From: Candidatus Kerfeldbacteria bacterium RIFOXYC2_FULL_38_9
GTDB taxonomy: Bacteria > Patescibacteriota > Patescibacteriia > UBA9570 > XYC2-FULL-38-9
Assembly (NCBI GenBank): GCA_001818355.1
Contig: MHKJ01000035.1
Span: 1 to 7,817 of the forward strand
Direction of reading: 5' to 3'
DNA: 7,817 nucleotides
In this document: piece by piece, positions 1 through 6,103 of the stretch
How the letters are laid out: each line of letters starts with the position of its first letter
Position numbering within the stretch: the stretch's first letter is position 1
Program-made: the position numbers and the translations under genes
Notes under the pieces: generated by a model
The model's input: the letters and a program-made list of their open reading frames with translations, nothing else
The model's database searches: none
Told to the model about the DNA's origin: nothing

Positions 1-1837
1 AATGTTAAACGACGATCATCCTGATGTGGAAGAATTCATTACGGTCAAAAAAAAGATGGACCAAATTACTAACGCCAATTTGTCAGTTTGTGTTTCAGAT
101 CGTTTTATGGAAGCGGTGCAAAATAATGCTGATTGGGATCTAAAATGGCACAACAAAGTTTACAAAACCATTAAAGCTAAAGATTTATGGAATTCAATTT
201 GTGAATCAGCTCATGCTTGCGGTGAGCCCGGCGTAGTTTTTATGGAGCGTATGAACAAAGAGTCCAATTCTTGGTATTTTGAAGATTTGGTTTGTGTTAA
301 TCCTTGTGGTGAACAACCTCTGCCGACTTGGGGAGTGTGTAATCTAGGAGCAATCAATTTAGCGGCTTTTGTGCAAGCAGGCAGGTTTAATAAAGATTTG
401 TTTAAAGAAACCGTGCATACCGCCATTCGTTTTTTAGATAACGTGGTTGATAGCACGCCTTATTTTTTCAAGGAAAACAAAGCAGTGCAAGAACGTATTC
501 GCCGCACCGGTTTGGGCACAATGGGTCTGGCTGATGCTTTGATTAAAATGAAAATTCGCTATGGTTCGGAAGAGGCCATTGCCTGGTGTGAAGAAATTTA
601 TCAATTTTTACGCGATGAGGCTTATCAAATGTCCGTGCAGATTGCCAAAGAAAAAGGGCCGTTTCCCGCTTTTGACAGCCAGAAATTTTTACAAGGAAAG
701 TTTATGCAACGCCTGCCGCAAGCTTTGCAAACCGAAATCAGACAATTTGGTATCAGAAACGGCGTCTTGTTAACTCAAGCCCCCACCGGCACCACCAGTA
801 TTGTTTCCGGAGTAAGCTCTGGCATTGAACCGGTGTTTGATTTTGCTTTTAAAAGAAAAGATCGTTTAGGCGAACATATTGTTTATCATCCTTTATATGA
901 GGCTTGGAAAAAAGCCAATCCAGAAGCTGATGAAACCGATAAACCTGATTATTTTGTCAGCGCCAAAGAATTAGCTCCTTTAGCACATGTTAAGATGCAG
1001 GCGGTAGCGCAAAAATATACAGATGCTTCTATTTCCAAAACCGTCAACGCTCCGCATGACCATTCGGTGGAAGCTGTTCAGGATTTATATCTGCAGGCTT
1101 ATCAGTTAGGCTGTAAAGGCATTGCTTATTATCGAGAGGGCTCCAGAAATATTTCGGTTTTAGAATCTTTGGATAAAAAAACAGATACAAAGACTGCGCC
1201 TGCAAAATCCGTTGATAAAAAATCCGTTGATGCTGTTTCAGCCCCGGCTACACCCGCTCCTCGTATTCGTCCGGAAGTTTTATCCGGTTTAACTTATAAG
1301 ATTAAAACCGGTTATGGCACTTTGTATGTTACCATCAATCAAGATGATCAAGGAAAACCGTTTGAAATTTTTGCAACCACCGGCAAAGCGGGCGGATTTT
1401 TCGCCGCCAAATCCGAGGCCATTTGTCGTTTAGCTTCTTTGGCTTTGCGTTCCGGCATCCCGGCAGAAAATATTATTGATCAACTGAAAGGCATTCGCGG
1501 TCCTATGACAGCTTGGGGTAAAAACGGCCAAGTGTTATCAATTGCCGATGCGATTGCTCAAGTTTTATCCACCCACATCACTTCCGCCCAAGAACAGTTA
1601 AAACTTAAATATAACGAAGAAAGCGCCTTGGGTCAGAATAAAACTATTTTTGAGGAAGCAATCGCGGTTGACGCTCAAGCGACAACAACCGCTACCGCTC
1701 ATCCTCAATCAGTTAATTATTCTGCTTCTATTGCCGACAATGGATTTGCTCCGGAATGTCCGGATTGCGGTAATATTTTAGCCATGGCCGAAGGTTGTAT
1801 GACTTGCCATGCCTGCGGTTATTCCAAGTGCACTTGA
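1..1837 (+). CDS. nrdJ: Vitamin B12-dependent ribonucleotide reductase (class II), 3' part
   Basis: Adenosylcobalamin-dependent reduction of ribonucleotides to deoxyribonucleotides in the cytoplasm. The gene enters from the left edge (frame starts at base 2; the first visible ATG aligns inside the family) and leaves 611 codons, ending in TGA at 1835-1837. Visible landmarks, numbered from base 2: NANLS near 24-28; NPCGE at 100-104, matching the N-x-C-x-E active site with thiyl-radical Cys102; Cys113 in VCNLGAINL, matching the second cysteine of the substrate-reducing redox pair; RTGLG near 166; PTGTTS near 261, a phosphate-binding loop. After a Lys/Ala/Pro-rich linker (about 388-420) comes a TSCPD-type domain (about 421-525, with GYGTLYVT and GKAGGFF). 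The tail is cysteine-rich (CPDCG ... CHACGYSKC), as in NrdJ proteins that re-reduce their active site. No intein or frameshift is seen. The first part of the barrel and any ATP cone lie outside the window. Identification is secure. Confidence 0.96.
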   Translation, partial: MLNDDHPDVEEFITVKKKMDQITNANLSVCVSDRFMEAVQNNADWDLKWHNKVYKTIKAKDLWNSICESAHACGEPGVVFMERMNKESNSWYFEDLVCVNPCGEQPLPTWGVCNLGAINLAAFVQAGRFNKDLFKETVHTAIRFLDNVVDSTPYFFKENKAVQERIRRTGLGTMGLADALIKMKIRYGSEEAIAWCEEIYQFLRDEAYQMSVQIAKEKGPFPAFDSQKFLQGKFMQRLPQALQTEIRQFGIRNGVLLTQAPTGTTSIVSGVSSGIEPVFDFAFKRKDRLGEHIVYHPLYEAWKKANPEADETDKPDYFVSAKELAPLAHVKMQAVAQKYTDASISKTVNAPHDHSVEAVQDLYLQAYQLGCKGIAYYREGSRNISVLESLDKKTDTKTAPAKSVDKKSVDAVSAPATPAPRIRPEVLSGLTYKIKTGYGTLYVTINQDDQGKPFEIFATTGKAGGFFAAKSEAICRLASLALRSGIPAENIIDQLKGIRGPMTAWGKNGQVLSIADAIAQVLSTHITSAQEQLKLKYNEESALGQNKTIFEEAIAVDAQATTTATAHPQSVNYSASIADNGFAPECPDCGNILAMAEGCMTCHACGYSKCT

Positions 1838-1862
1838 TCAAGCGAATAATCTTTGCCATAAT
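1834..1862 (+). promoter_or_regulatory. Putative extended -10 promoter for the DUF6580-type gene
   Basis: TTGATC (1834-1839) and CATAAT (1857-1862) are separated by 17 bases, with TG one base before the -10 (1854-1855), giving an extended -10. The -35 overlaps the nrdJ stop codon. The predicted transcript start is near 1869, 27 bases before the ATG at 1896. A 7-bp inverted repeat, AATCTTT (1848-1854) and AAAGATT (1863-1869), brackets the -10 box and could be an operator; no T-run follows it, so it is not a terminator. Predicted by eye only. Confidence 0.4.
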
Positions 1863-1895
1863 AAAGATTAAGTCAAATAATCCTCAACTAAAAAA

Positions 1896-2471
1896 ATGGA
1901 ACAAAAAAATCAATTCACCAAAGTTAAAATTATCGCGGCGGCTTCTTTAATTATTTTTGGCGCAATTTCTCGCTATCTTTTAAAAGACCTTCCTAATGTG
2001 GAAACTATTACAGCGGTCTCTTTATTGGCCGGCAGTCTTTTAGGCGGTGTTTGGACTTTGGTAGTAGGCTTGGTAACTGTGGCTTTATCCGATATTTTTA
2101 TTGGAAATTCCAGTATTTTGCTTTATACCTGGTCCGCCTGGGCTGTGATGGGTGTATTTGGCTGGTTGTTGTGCAAAAGAAAGAAAAGAGCTTTTTGGCA
2201 TTCTTTAGAATTAACCGGCATGGGTTTTTTAGGAAATATGTTTTTTTATCTATGGACTAATTTTGGTGTTTGGCAGGAAGGCTGGTTATATCCCGGCAAT
2301 TTTCAAGGTTTATTAGCTTCTTATGTGGCCGGCTTGCCTTTTTTAAAGATGCAACTTATCGGCACGGCTGTCATTGTGCCCTTGGTTTCTTTGGTTGCTA
2401 TTTTAGCCTGGAAATATTTGCCTGTCAGAAAGAATTTGAAAGTTTTTTCAGTTACTCAGCGTATTAAATAA
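1896..2471 (+). CDS. DUF6580-like / ECF S-component-like integral membrane protein
   Basis: A 191-aa protein with five or six hydrophobic segments, roughly residues 10-28, 37-66 (one or two spans), 74-93, 105-122 and 151-173, and a basic cytoplasmic-type loop KRKKR at 94-98. The pattern of an N-terminal RYLLKDLPNVETITAVSLL, an acidic SDIF at about 65-68, and a later TNFGVWQ ... YPGNFQGL ... AGLPF block matches what I recall of the DUF6580 family, which resembles substrate-binding (S) subunits of energy-coupling factor vitamin transporters. The assignment is from memory. No ECF ATPase or T subunit is in the window. It lies 58 bases behind nrdJ, whose enzyme needs a cobamide cofactor, so cobamide or precursor uptake is a reasonable but unproven guess. 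The only cysteine is Cys93. The start has no SD; the ATG follows an A-run. Confidence 0.75.
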   Translation: MEQKNQFTKVKIIAAASLIIFGAISRYLLKDLPNVETITAVSLLAGSLLGGVWTLVVGLVTVALSDIFIGNSSILLYTWSAWAVMGVFGWLLCKRKKRAFWHSLELTGMGFLGNMFFYLWTNFGVWQEGWLYPGNFQGLLASYVAGLPFLKMQLIGTAVIVPLVSLVAILAWKYLPVRKNLKVFSVTQRIK

Positions 2472-2487
2472 TAGCTAGCCATAAATT

Positions 2488-2715
2488 ATGAAAATCACCA
2501 AAGATACAATTTTAGGAGAACTTTTGGAACAATATCCGAAAGCGGAAGAAGTGTTAAGGGAATATTTGGGCGATGCTCCTTGTCTTACTTGTCCCGGTAA
2601 AATGTATGACACCATCGGCAATGGCGCTTTAATTCATGGTTTACCAGAGGCAGAAGTGGACGCCATGGTAGCGGACATTCAAAAAATGATTGAGCAAAAG
2701 AAATTGGAAAAATAG
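2488..2715 (+). CDS. DUF1858 domain protein
   Basis: A 75-aa soluble protein that fills a single DUF1858 domain: an opening ITKDTILGELLEQYP, a helical segment ending EVLREYLG, the cysteine pair Cys32-x-x-Cys35 in PCLTCPG, then HGLPEAEVDAMV and a charged tail. The family is small and helical and often carries a conserved cysteine pair; stand-alone members have no agreed function. A redox or metal role for the CxxC is possible but not shown. It starts 16 bases after the preceding stop and has no SD. The upstream sequence GCTAGCCATAAAT resembles the -10 region before prfB, so the mRNA may begin at or very near the ATG, or the gene may be read through from its neighbour. It ends in TAG. Domain assignment is fairly secure. 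Confidence 0.85.
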   Translation: MKITKDTILGELLEQYPKAEEVLREYLGDAPCLTCPGKMYDTIGNGALIHGLPEAEVDAMVADIQKMIEQKKLEK

Positions 2716-2732
2716 TAAATCTTTGCTACCAT
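2704..2732 (+). promoter_or_regulatory. Putative extended -10 promoter for prfB
   Basis: TTGGAA (2704-2709), 17 bases, then TACCAT (2727-2732) preceded by TG at 2724-2725. The -35 lies in the last codons of the DUF1858 gene. The predicted start near 2739 is only about three bases from the prfB ATG at 2742, implying a leaderless or nearly leaderless mRNA, which fits the lack of any SD. The nine bases AATCTTTGC (2718-2726) recur in the promoter region at 1848-1856. Confidence 0.4.
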
Positions 2733-2741
2733 AAAAACTAG

Positions 2742-3830
2742 ATGGACATTTCTGTTTTAGCAGAGTTGAAAAATAAAATTGCTCAAACTTGGCAATTATT
2801 AAAACTGGAAGAAACTCGCCAGACTATTTTTGATTTGTCTGCCCAAACTCAGGATCCGCAATTTTGGCAAAATACCATTTTGGCCAAAAAAGTTACGCAA
2901 CAGTTAAGCGATTTACAAAAAGAGTTGGCAACTTGGGAAAAAATTAAACAAGAGGTTGATGAAACTTTAGAATTATCCAATTTAGTCAGTAAAGATAATG
3001 ATTTGTCCCTGGAACAGGAGGTAACTAAAAAAACCGTTGAACTAAAAGAGCGTTTTGAAAAATTGGAGTTTTATGTTTTGTTTTCCGAAGATTTTGATCA
3101 AAATGATGCGATTGTGTCCGTGCATGCGGGCGCGGGCGGTGTAGATGCTCAAGATTGGGCTGAAATGCTGGTGCGGATGATTACGCGTTTTAGTGAACAG
3201 CAAAAATGGAGCATTGATGTTTTAGATAAATCAGCAGGTCAGGAAGCGGGCATTAAAAGCATTACTTTGCATATTCACGGACGCTATGCTTATGGATATT
3301 TGCAATCGGAAAACGGCGTGCATCGCTTGGTGCGCATTTCACCCTTTGATGCCGAAGCCATGCGCCATACCAGTTTTGCTTTAGTGGAAGTAATTCCGGA
3401 TTTGGGCGCAGTGGCAGAAGTTGACATTAAAGAAGAAGATTTGCGTATAGACGTGTTTCGTAGCGGCGGCCACGGCGGGCAAAGCGTGAACACTACTGAT
3501 TCGGCTGTGCGCTTGGTGCATATTCCGAGCGGCATGGTGGTTACTTGTCAGAATGAAAAATCCCAGCACCAAAATAAAGCCTTAGCGCTTTCTATTTTAA
3601 AAAGCAAACTGCATAAAAAATATTTAGACGAACAAACCGTTGCCAAGAAAAAATTGCGCGGTGTTTATGCTTCCGCCGAGTGGGGCAGTCAAATTCGTTC
3701 TTATGTTTTGCACCCTTACAAATTGGTCAAAGATCATCGTACCAAACAAGAGTCCTCAAACCCGGAAAAAGTTTTAGCCGGTGATCTGCGTCTCTTTATG
3801 GAAAGCTATTTAAAGTGGAAAAAAGTTTAA
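2742..3830 (+). CDS. prfB: Peptide chain release factor 2
   Basis: RF2 recognises UGA and UAA in the ribosomal A site and triggers hydrolysis of peptidyl-tRNA. At 362 aa it has the usual family length. The helical N-terminal domain (about 1-105) is followed by the HAGAGGVDAQDWAEML block near 128-143. The SPF tripeptide at 200-202 (in RISPFDAEAMRHTSF) is the RF2 stop-codon recognition motif; RF1 has PxT instead. The catalytic GGQ is at 245-247 within GGHGGQSVN. The C-terminal WGSQIRSYVLHPYKLVKDHR block is also typical. The N-terminus is continuous in one frame, so the programmed +1 frameshift that autoregulates RF2 in E. coli and many other bacteria is absent. There is no SD, and the ATG lies just after a predicted -10 element. 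It ends in TAA, 42 bases before glmS. Identification is secure. Confidence 0.97.
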   Translation: MDISVLAELKNKIAQTWQLLKLEETRQTIFDLSAQTQDPQFWQNTILAKKVTQQLSDLQKELATWEKIKQEVDETLELSNLVSKDNDLSLEQEVTKKTVELKERFEKLEFYVLFSEDFDQNDAIVSVHAGAGGVDAQDWAEMLVRMITRFSEQQKWSIDVLDKSAGQEAGIKSITLHIHGRYAYGYLQSENGVHRLVRISPFDAEAMRHTSFALVEVIPDLGAVAEVDIKEEDLRIDVFRSGGHGGQSVNTTDSAVRLVHIPSGMVVTCQNEKSQHQNKALALSILKSKLHKKYLDEQTVAKKKLRGVYASAEWGSQIRSYVLHPYKLVKDHRTKQESSNPEKVLAGDLRLFMESYLKWKKV

Positions 3831-3834
3831 AAAA

Positions 3835-3849
3835 TTGGTAAACTACCAA
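3835..3849. repeat. 6-bp inverted repeat in the prfB-glmS gap
   Basis: TTGGTA (3835-3840) and TACCAA (3844-3849) are perfect inverted copies around AAC. The hairpin is short and A+T-rich and is followed by only a loose A/T mix, so it is a weak terminator at best. The left arm could serve as a -35 (TTGGTA) paired with TTAAAT at 3858-3863 (17-base spacer), predicting a start near 3870, three bases before the glmS ATG. An operator overlapping that promoter is the other reading. Confidence 0.3.
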
Positions 3850-3872
3850 AGTTATTATTAAATTATAATTTT

Positions 3873-5711
3873 ATGTGCGGGATTATTGGTTATATTGGAA
3901 AAAAAGAAGCCCAGCCTATTTTAATGGAAGGCTTAAAGCGGATGGAATATCGGGGTTATGATTCGGCCGGTTTGGCCATCATCGCTCAAGAACGAGGAGT
4001 TTTTTCTTTGAAAAAATCCGGTAAATTGCAAAATTTGAGCCAAGAATTAAAAGCGCATGTGGTGCAGGGAACTGCCGGTATCGGGCATATTCGGTGGGCT
4101 ACTCATGGCGTGCCCAATGATATCAACGCTCATCCGCACTCAGATTGCAAAGAAGAAATTTTTATTATTCACAACGGTATTATTGAAAATTTTTCTCAAC
4201 TAAAACAAAAACTGCAAAAAGACAAACATCAATTTGTTACAGCCACTGACACCGAGGTTTTGGCGCACTTAATTGAGTCTTATTATGAAAAAGATACTCT
4301 TTTGGAAGACGCGGTTAGTCAGGCTTTAAAAGAGGTCGTTGGCACTTATGGCATTGCGGTACTTTCCAGTAGAGAACCTCAAAAAATTGTGGCCGCTCGT
4401 TTAGGCAGTCCTTTGATTGTGGGTATTATTGCTCAGGGAGAATATATGGTGGCCTCAGACGTAACTGCCATTTTGCCGCAAACGCGCGAGGTGGTGTATT
4501 TGGAAGAAGGGGAGATTGTTACGGTTACGCGCGCCGGTTATTCCATTAAAACCTTGAACAACCAAGCGATCGATCGCAAAACTTCCCGGGTAGATTGGGA
4601 CGCGGAACAAGCGGAGAAAAAAGGTTTTGCTCATTTTATGCTTAAAGAAATAATGGAACAGCCGGAAGTGGTGCAAAATGGTTTGCGTGGTCGATTGGTG
4701 GCAGAGGACGGTATTGCGCACTTGGGCGGTTTTAACGAACAAGCCAAACAGTGGCGGAAAATCAATCGGATTATTTTGGTAGCCTGCGGTACGGCCGCTT
4801 ATGCGGCGCAAATCGGCAGTTATATGATTGAAGAATATGCGGGCGTGGCCACGGTTGTGGAAATCGGATCGGAATTTCGTTATCGCAAGCCGGTATTAAA
4901 TGACAAAACCGCGGTTGTAATTGTTTCTCAATCCGGAGAAACCGCAGATTCCATTGCGGCCTTGCGCGAGGCCAAGCGGCACGGCGTGTTAACTTTCAGT
5001 ATAGTAAACGTGGTCGGTTCTACTATTGCGCGCGAAGTGGATAGCGGCATGTATATTCACGCCGGACCGGAAATTGCCGTGGCTTCCACCAAAGCGTTTA
5101 TGGGCATGCTTAATATGCTGGCGCTTTTCACTTTGGCTTTAGGCAGACAACGTCATTTGTCTTTGGTTACGGGCCAGCGCATTGCCAAAGAGCTGTTGGC
5201 CTTACCGGAAAAAATTCAGCAAATTTTGGAACAAAATGATCAAATTAAAGCTTTGGCGCAAAAGTATTTTAAGTATGACCACGCCTTTTATTTGGGACGT
5301 AAATATAATTTTGGTACGGCTTTGGAAGGAGCTTTAAAATTAAAAGAAATTTCTTATGCGCACGCGGAAGGCTATCCGGCCGGAGATTTAAAACACGGTC
5401 CTTTGGCGTTAATTGACGAGCGTTTTTTCTTGTTGTTTATTGCGCCGCAAGATTCGGTATATGAGAAAAATATCAGCAATATCCAAGAAGTCAAAGCGCG
5501 GCGCGGAAAAGTTATTGCCCTAACTACCATAGGCAATAAAGAAATAGCGGATTTGGCTGATGATGTTTTGTTTATTCCCAAAACTTTGGAAATGTTAACA
5601 CCTATGCTGGCGATTGTTCCTTTGCAATTATTGGCTTATCATGTGGCTGTTTTGCGCCAATGTGACGTGGATCAGCCTCGTAATTTAGCCAAATCCGTGA
5701 CTGTTGAATAA
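3873..5711 (+). CDS. glmS: Glutamine--fructose-6-phosphate aminotransferase (isomerizing)
   Basis: Makes glucosamine-6-phosphate from fructose-6-phosphate and glutamine, the first committed step to UDP-GlcNAc for peptidoglycan and other surface sugars; cytoplasmic. At 612 aa it is full length (E. coli 609). The N-terminal class II glutaminase domain starts MCGIIGYIG, with Cys2 as nucleophile after Met removal, followed by RGYDSAGLA, HIRWATHG and HNGIIEN. Two SIS sugar-phosphate isomerase domains follow: ACGTAA (Cys305) and SQSGE (352-356) in the first, then KLKEISYAHAEGYPAGDLKH with Glu492 and His508. The tail DQPRNLAKSVTVE carries Lys607. Glu492, His508 and Lys607 align with E. coli Glu488, His504 and Lys603 at a constant offset of four. 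No SD. The 42-bp upstream gap is too short for a glmS ribozyme. Identification is secure. Confidence 0.98.
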   Translation: MCGIIGYIGKKEAQPILMEGLKRMEYRGYDSAGLAIIAQERGVFSLKKSGKLQNLSQELKAHVVQGTAGIGHIRWATHGVPNDINAHPHSDCKEEIFIIHNGIIENFSQLKQKLQKDKHQFVTATDTEVLAHLIESYYEKDTLLEDAVSQALKEVVGTYGIAVLSSREPQKIVAARLGSPLIVGIIAQGEYMVASDVTAILPQTREVVYLEEGEIVTVTRAGYSIKTLNNQAIDRKTSRVDWDAEQAEKKGFAHFMLKEIMEQPEVVQNGLRGRLVAEDGIAHLGGFNEQAKQWRKINRIILVACGTAAYAAQIGSYMIEEYAGVATVVEIGSEFRYRKPVLNDKTAVVIVSQSGETADSIAALREAKRHGVLTFSIVNVVGSTIAREVDSGMYIHAGPEIAVASTKAFMGMLNMLALFTLALGRQRHLSLVTGQRIAKELLALPEKIQQILEQNDQIKALAQKYFKYDHAFYLGRKYNFGTALEGALKLKEISYAHAEGYPAGDLKHGPLALIDERFFLLFIAPQDSVYEKNISNIQEVKARRGKVIALTTIGNKEIADLADDVLFIPKTLEMLTPMLAIVPLQLLAYHVAVLRQCDVDQPRNLAKSVTVE

Positions 5712-5725
5712 ATACGCATAAATAA

Positions 5726-5754
5726 TTGACAAGAATTATAATTTTTGTTAGCCT
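5726..5754 (+). promoter_or_regulatory. Putative promoter for the small-RNA unit
   Basis: A perfect TTGACA (5726-5731), 17 bases, then TAGCCT (5749-5754) preceded by TG at 5746-5747 (extended -10). The TTTGTTAGCCTAAA context resembles TTTGCTACCATAAA before prfB. The predicted start is near 5761. A second strong -10, TATAAT at 5782-5787, has no good -35 at normal spacing; if used it would start RNA near 5794, at the edge of the structured region. Confidence 0.5.
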
Positions 5755-5849
5755 AAACCAAGTTTTGCGTGAAAAATTAGGTATAATTTTTTGTATTTAA
5801 TTTTTCGCGCGGAAATGGATCTGCGCGATATATATAAAGGAGAGGCACC

Positions 5850-5936
5850 ATGTGGTACCTCCTCGGCGGGTTAACCGTCAGTTTCCTCACGTGTATGGCG
5901 TGGGGAGCACTCGCCAGGTTTAGTCCGGGCGAATGA
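5850..5936 (+). CDS. Possible 28-aa small hydrophobic protein (uncertain)
   Basis: ATG at 5850 is preceded by AAAGGAG (5836-5842) at seven-base spacing and runs 28 codons to TGA (5934-5936). The peptide begins MWYLLGGLTVSFLTCMAWGA and ends with a short polar tail, so it could form one membrane span. Against coding: by my count it is about 59% G+C with 20 of 28 third positions G or C, unlike the A/T-ending codons of neighbouring genes; it lies inside a region that folds well as RNA; and its SD and start codon are both in a hairpin, the ATG in the tetraloop. No conventional gene in the window has an SD, which makes this one stand out. It may be a translated small protein, a leader peptide, or a by-product of RNA structure. 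Confidence 0.22.
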   Translation: MWYLLGGLTVSFLTCMAWGALARFSPGE

Positions 5937-5941
5937 CGGCC

Positions 5942-6008
5942 AAAAAAGGTGGGGTGGGCTCCGGCTGAGCGCAAGCTGAAGCTGTGCGGAAAGAGCCACC
6001 ACCTTTTT
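5942..6008 (+). terminator. Intrinsic terminator ending the small-RNA unit
   Basis: A-run 5942-5947, then GGTGG (5948-5952) pairs with CCACC (5999-6003); after a two-base bulge, TGG (5955-5957) pairs with CCA (5996-5998) and CTC (5959-5961) with GAG (5993-5995). TTTTT follows (6004-6008), and the A-run can extend the stem into it. The top is elaborate, with GCT 5964-5966 with AGC 5980-5982 and AGC 5968-5970 with GCT 5975-5977 around the GCAA loop, so it may also be a functional RNA domain. Confidence 0.75.
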
Positions 6009-6011
6009 CTT

Positions 6012-6040
6012 TTTACAAAAAGTTTTTTATTTGATATAGT
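6012..6040 (+). promoter_or_regulatory. Putative extended -10 promoter upstream of comEC
   Basis: TTTACA (6012-6017), 17 bases, TATAGT (6035-6040), each one base off consensus, with TG at 6032-6033 making an extended -10. The predicted start is about G6047. A terminator follows within about 40 bases, so most RNA from here may end early unless the terminator is bypassed. Confidence 0.45.
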
Positions 6041-6056
6041 GTTCTTGGACACTTCT

Positions 6057-6085
6057 AAAAAAGCACCTTTTGCAGGTGTTTTTTT
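6057..6085 (+). terminator. Intrinsic terminator or attenuator before comEC
   Basis: CACCT (6064-6068) pairs with AGGTG (6074-6078) around TTTGC, with a G-T pair (6063/6079) and A-run 6057-6062 pairing with T-run 6080-6085, giving about 12 pairs. The A-tract/T-tract symmetry could let it work in both directions. It lies between a predicted promoter and comEC, so it may attenuate comEC or be a second barrier behind the small-RNA unit. Confidence 0.65.
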
Positions 6086-6103
6086 AGTATAAATTACAAA
6101 AAT

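Larger units (their letters stand above)
5794..6008 (+). ncRNA. Putative structured small RNA of unknown family
   Basis: A G+C-rich island in A+T-rich flanks with a promoter before it and an intrinsic terminator at its end. Hand folding gives: (a) hairpin TCGCGC 5805-5810 with GCGCGA 5823-5828; (b) hairpin 5840-5849 with 5854-5864 and tetraloop AUGU at 5850-5853; (c) a three-way junction closed by CCGTCA 5875-5880 with TGACGG 5934-5939, enclosing an 8-bp hairpin (5884-5891 with 5899-5906) and a second hairpin (5911-5915 with 5928-5932, extended by 5917-5918 with 5925-5926); (d) the terminator helix, whose top carries a GCAA tetraloop at 5971-5974. Stem 5865-5869 with 5875-5879 competes with the junction. 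It lacks the signatures I know of RNase P RNA (no ACAGAA core), tmRNA and 4.5S RNA. The strand is set by the T-run. The family and function are unknown, and the 5' end is uncertain (5761 or 5794). Confidence 0.5.

Noticed and set aside
3864..3869. TATAAT as the glmS -10 box
   Set aside because: Its predicted start would fall after the glmS ATG, and there is no -35 at the right distance.
3831..3872. glmS ribozyme upstream of glmS
   Set aside because: The gap is only 42 bases and A+T-rich; the ribozyme needs well over 100 structured bases.
4566..4577. 12-bp perfect palindrome GCGATCGATCGC inside glmS
   Set aside because: It falls in ordinary coding sequence (Ala-Ile-Asp-Arg) and occurs once, so there is no reason to assign a function.
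5777..5864. Minus-strand 24-codon ORF with GAGGAGG six bases before its ATG
   Set aside because: The hairpin at 5840-5864 is nearly self-complementary, so an SD-like run and an ATG appear on both strands automatically. The plus strand has the promoter and terminator.
5900..5941. RNase P RNA, suggested by AGTCCGGGC resembling the P4 strand
   Set aside because: The rest of the conserved core, including an ACAGAA-type motif, is absent and the unit is too short.
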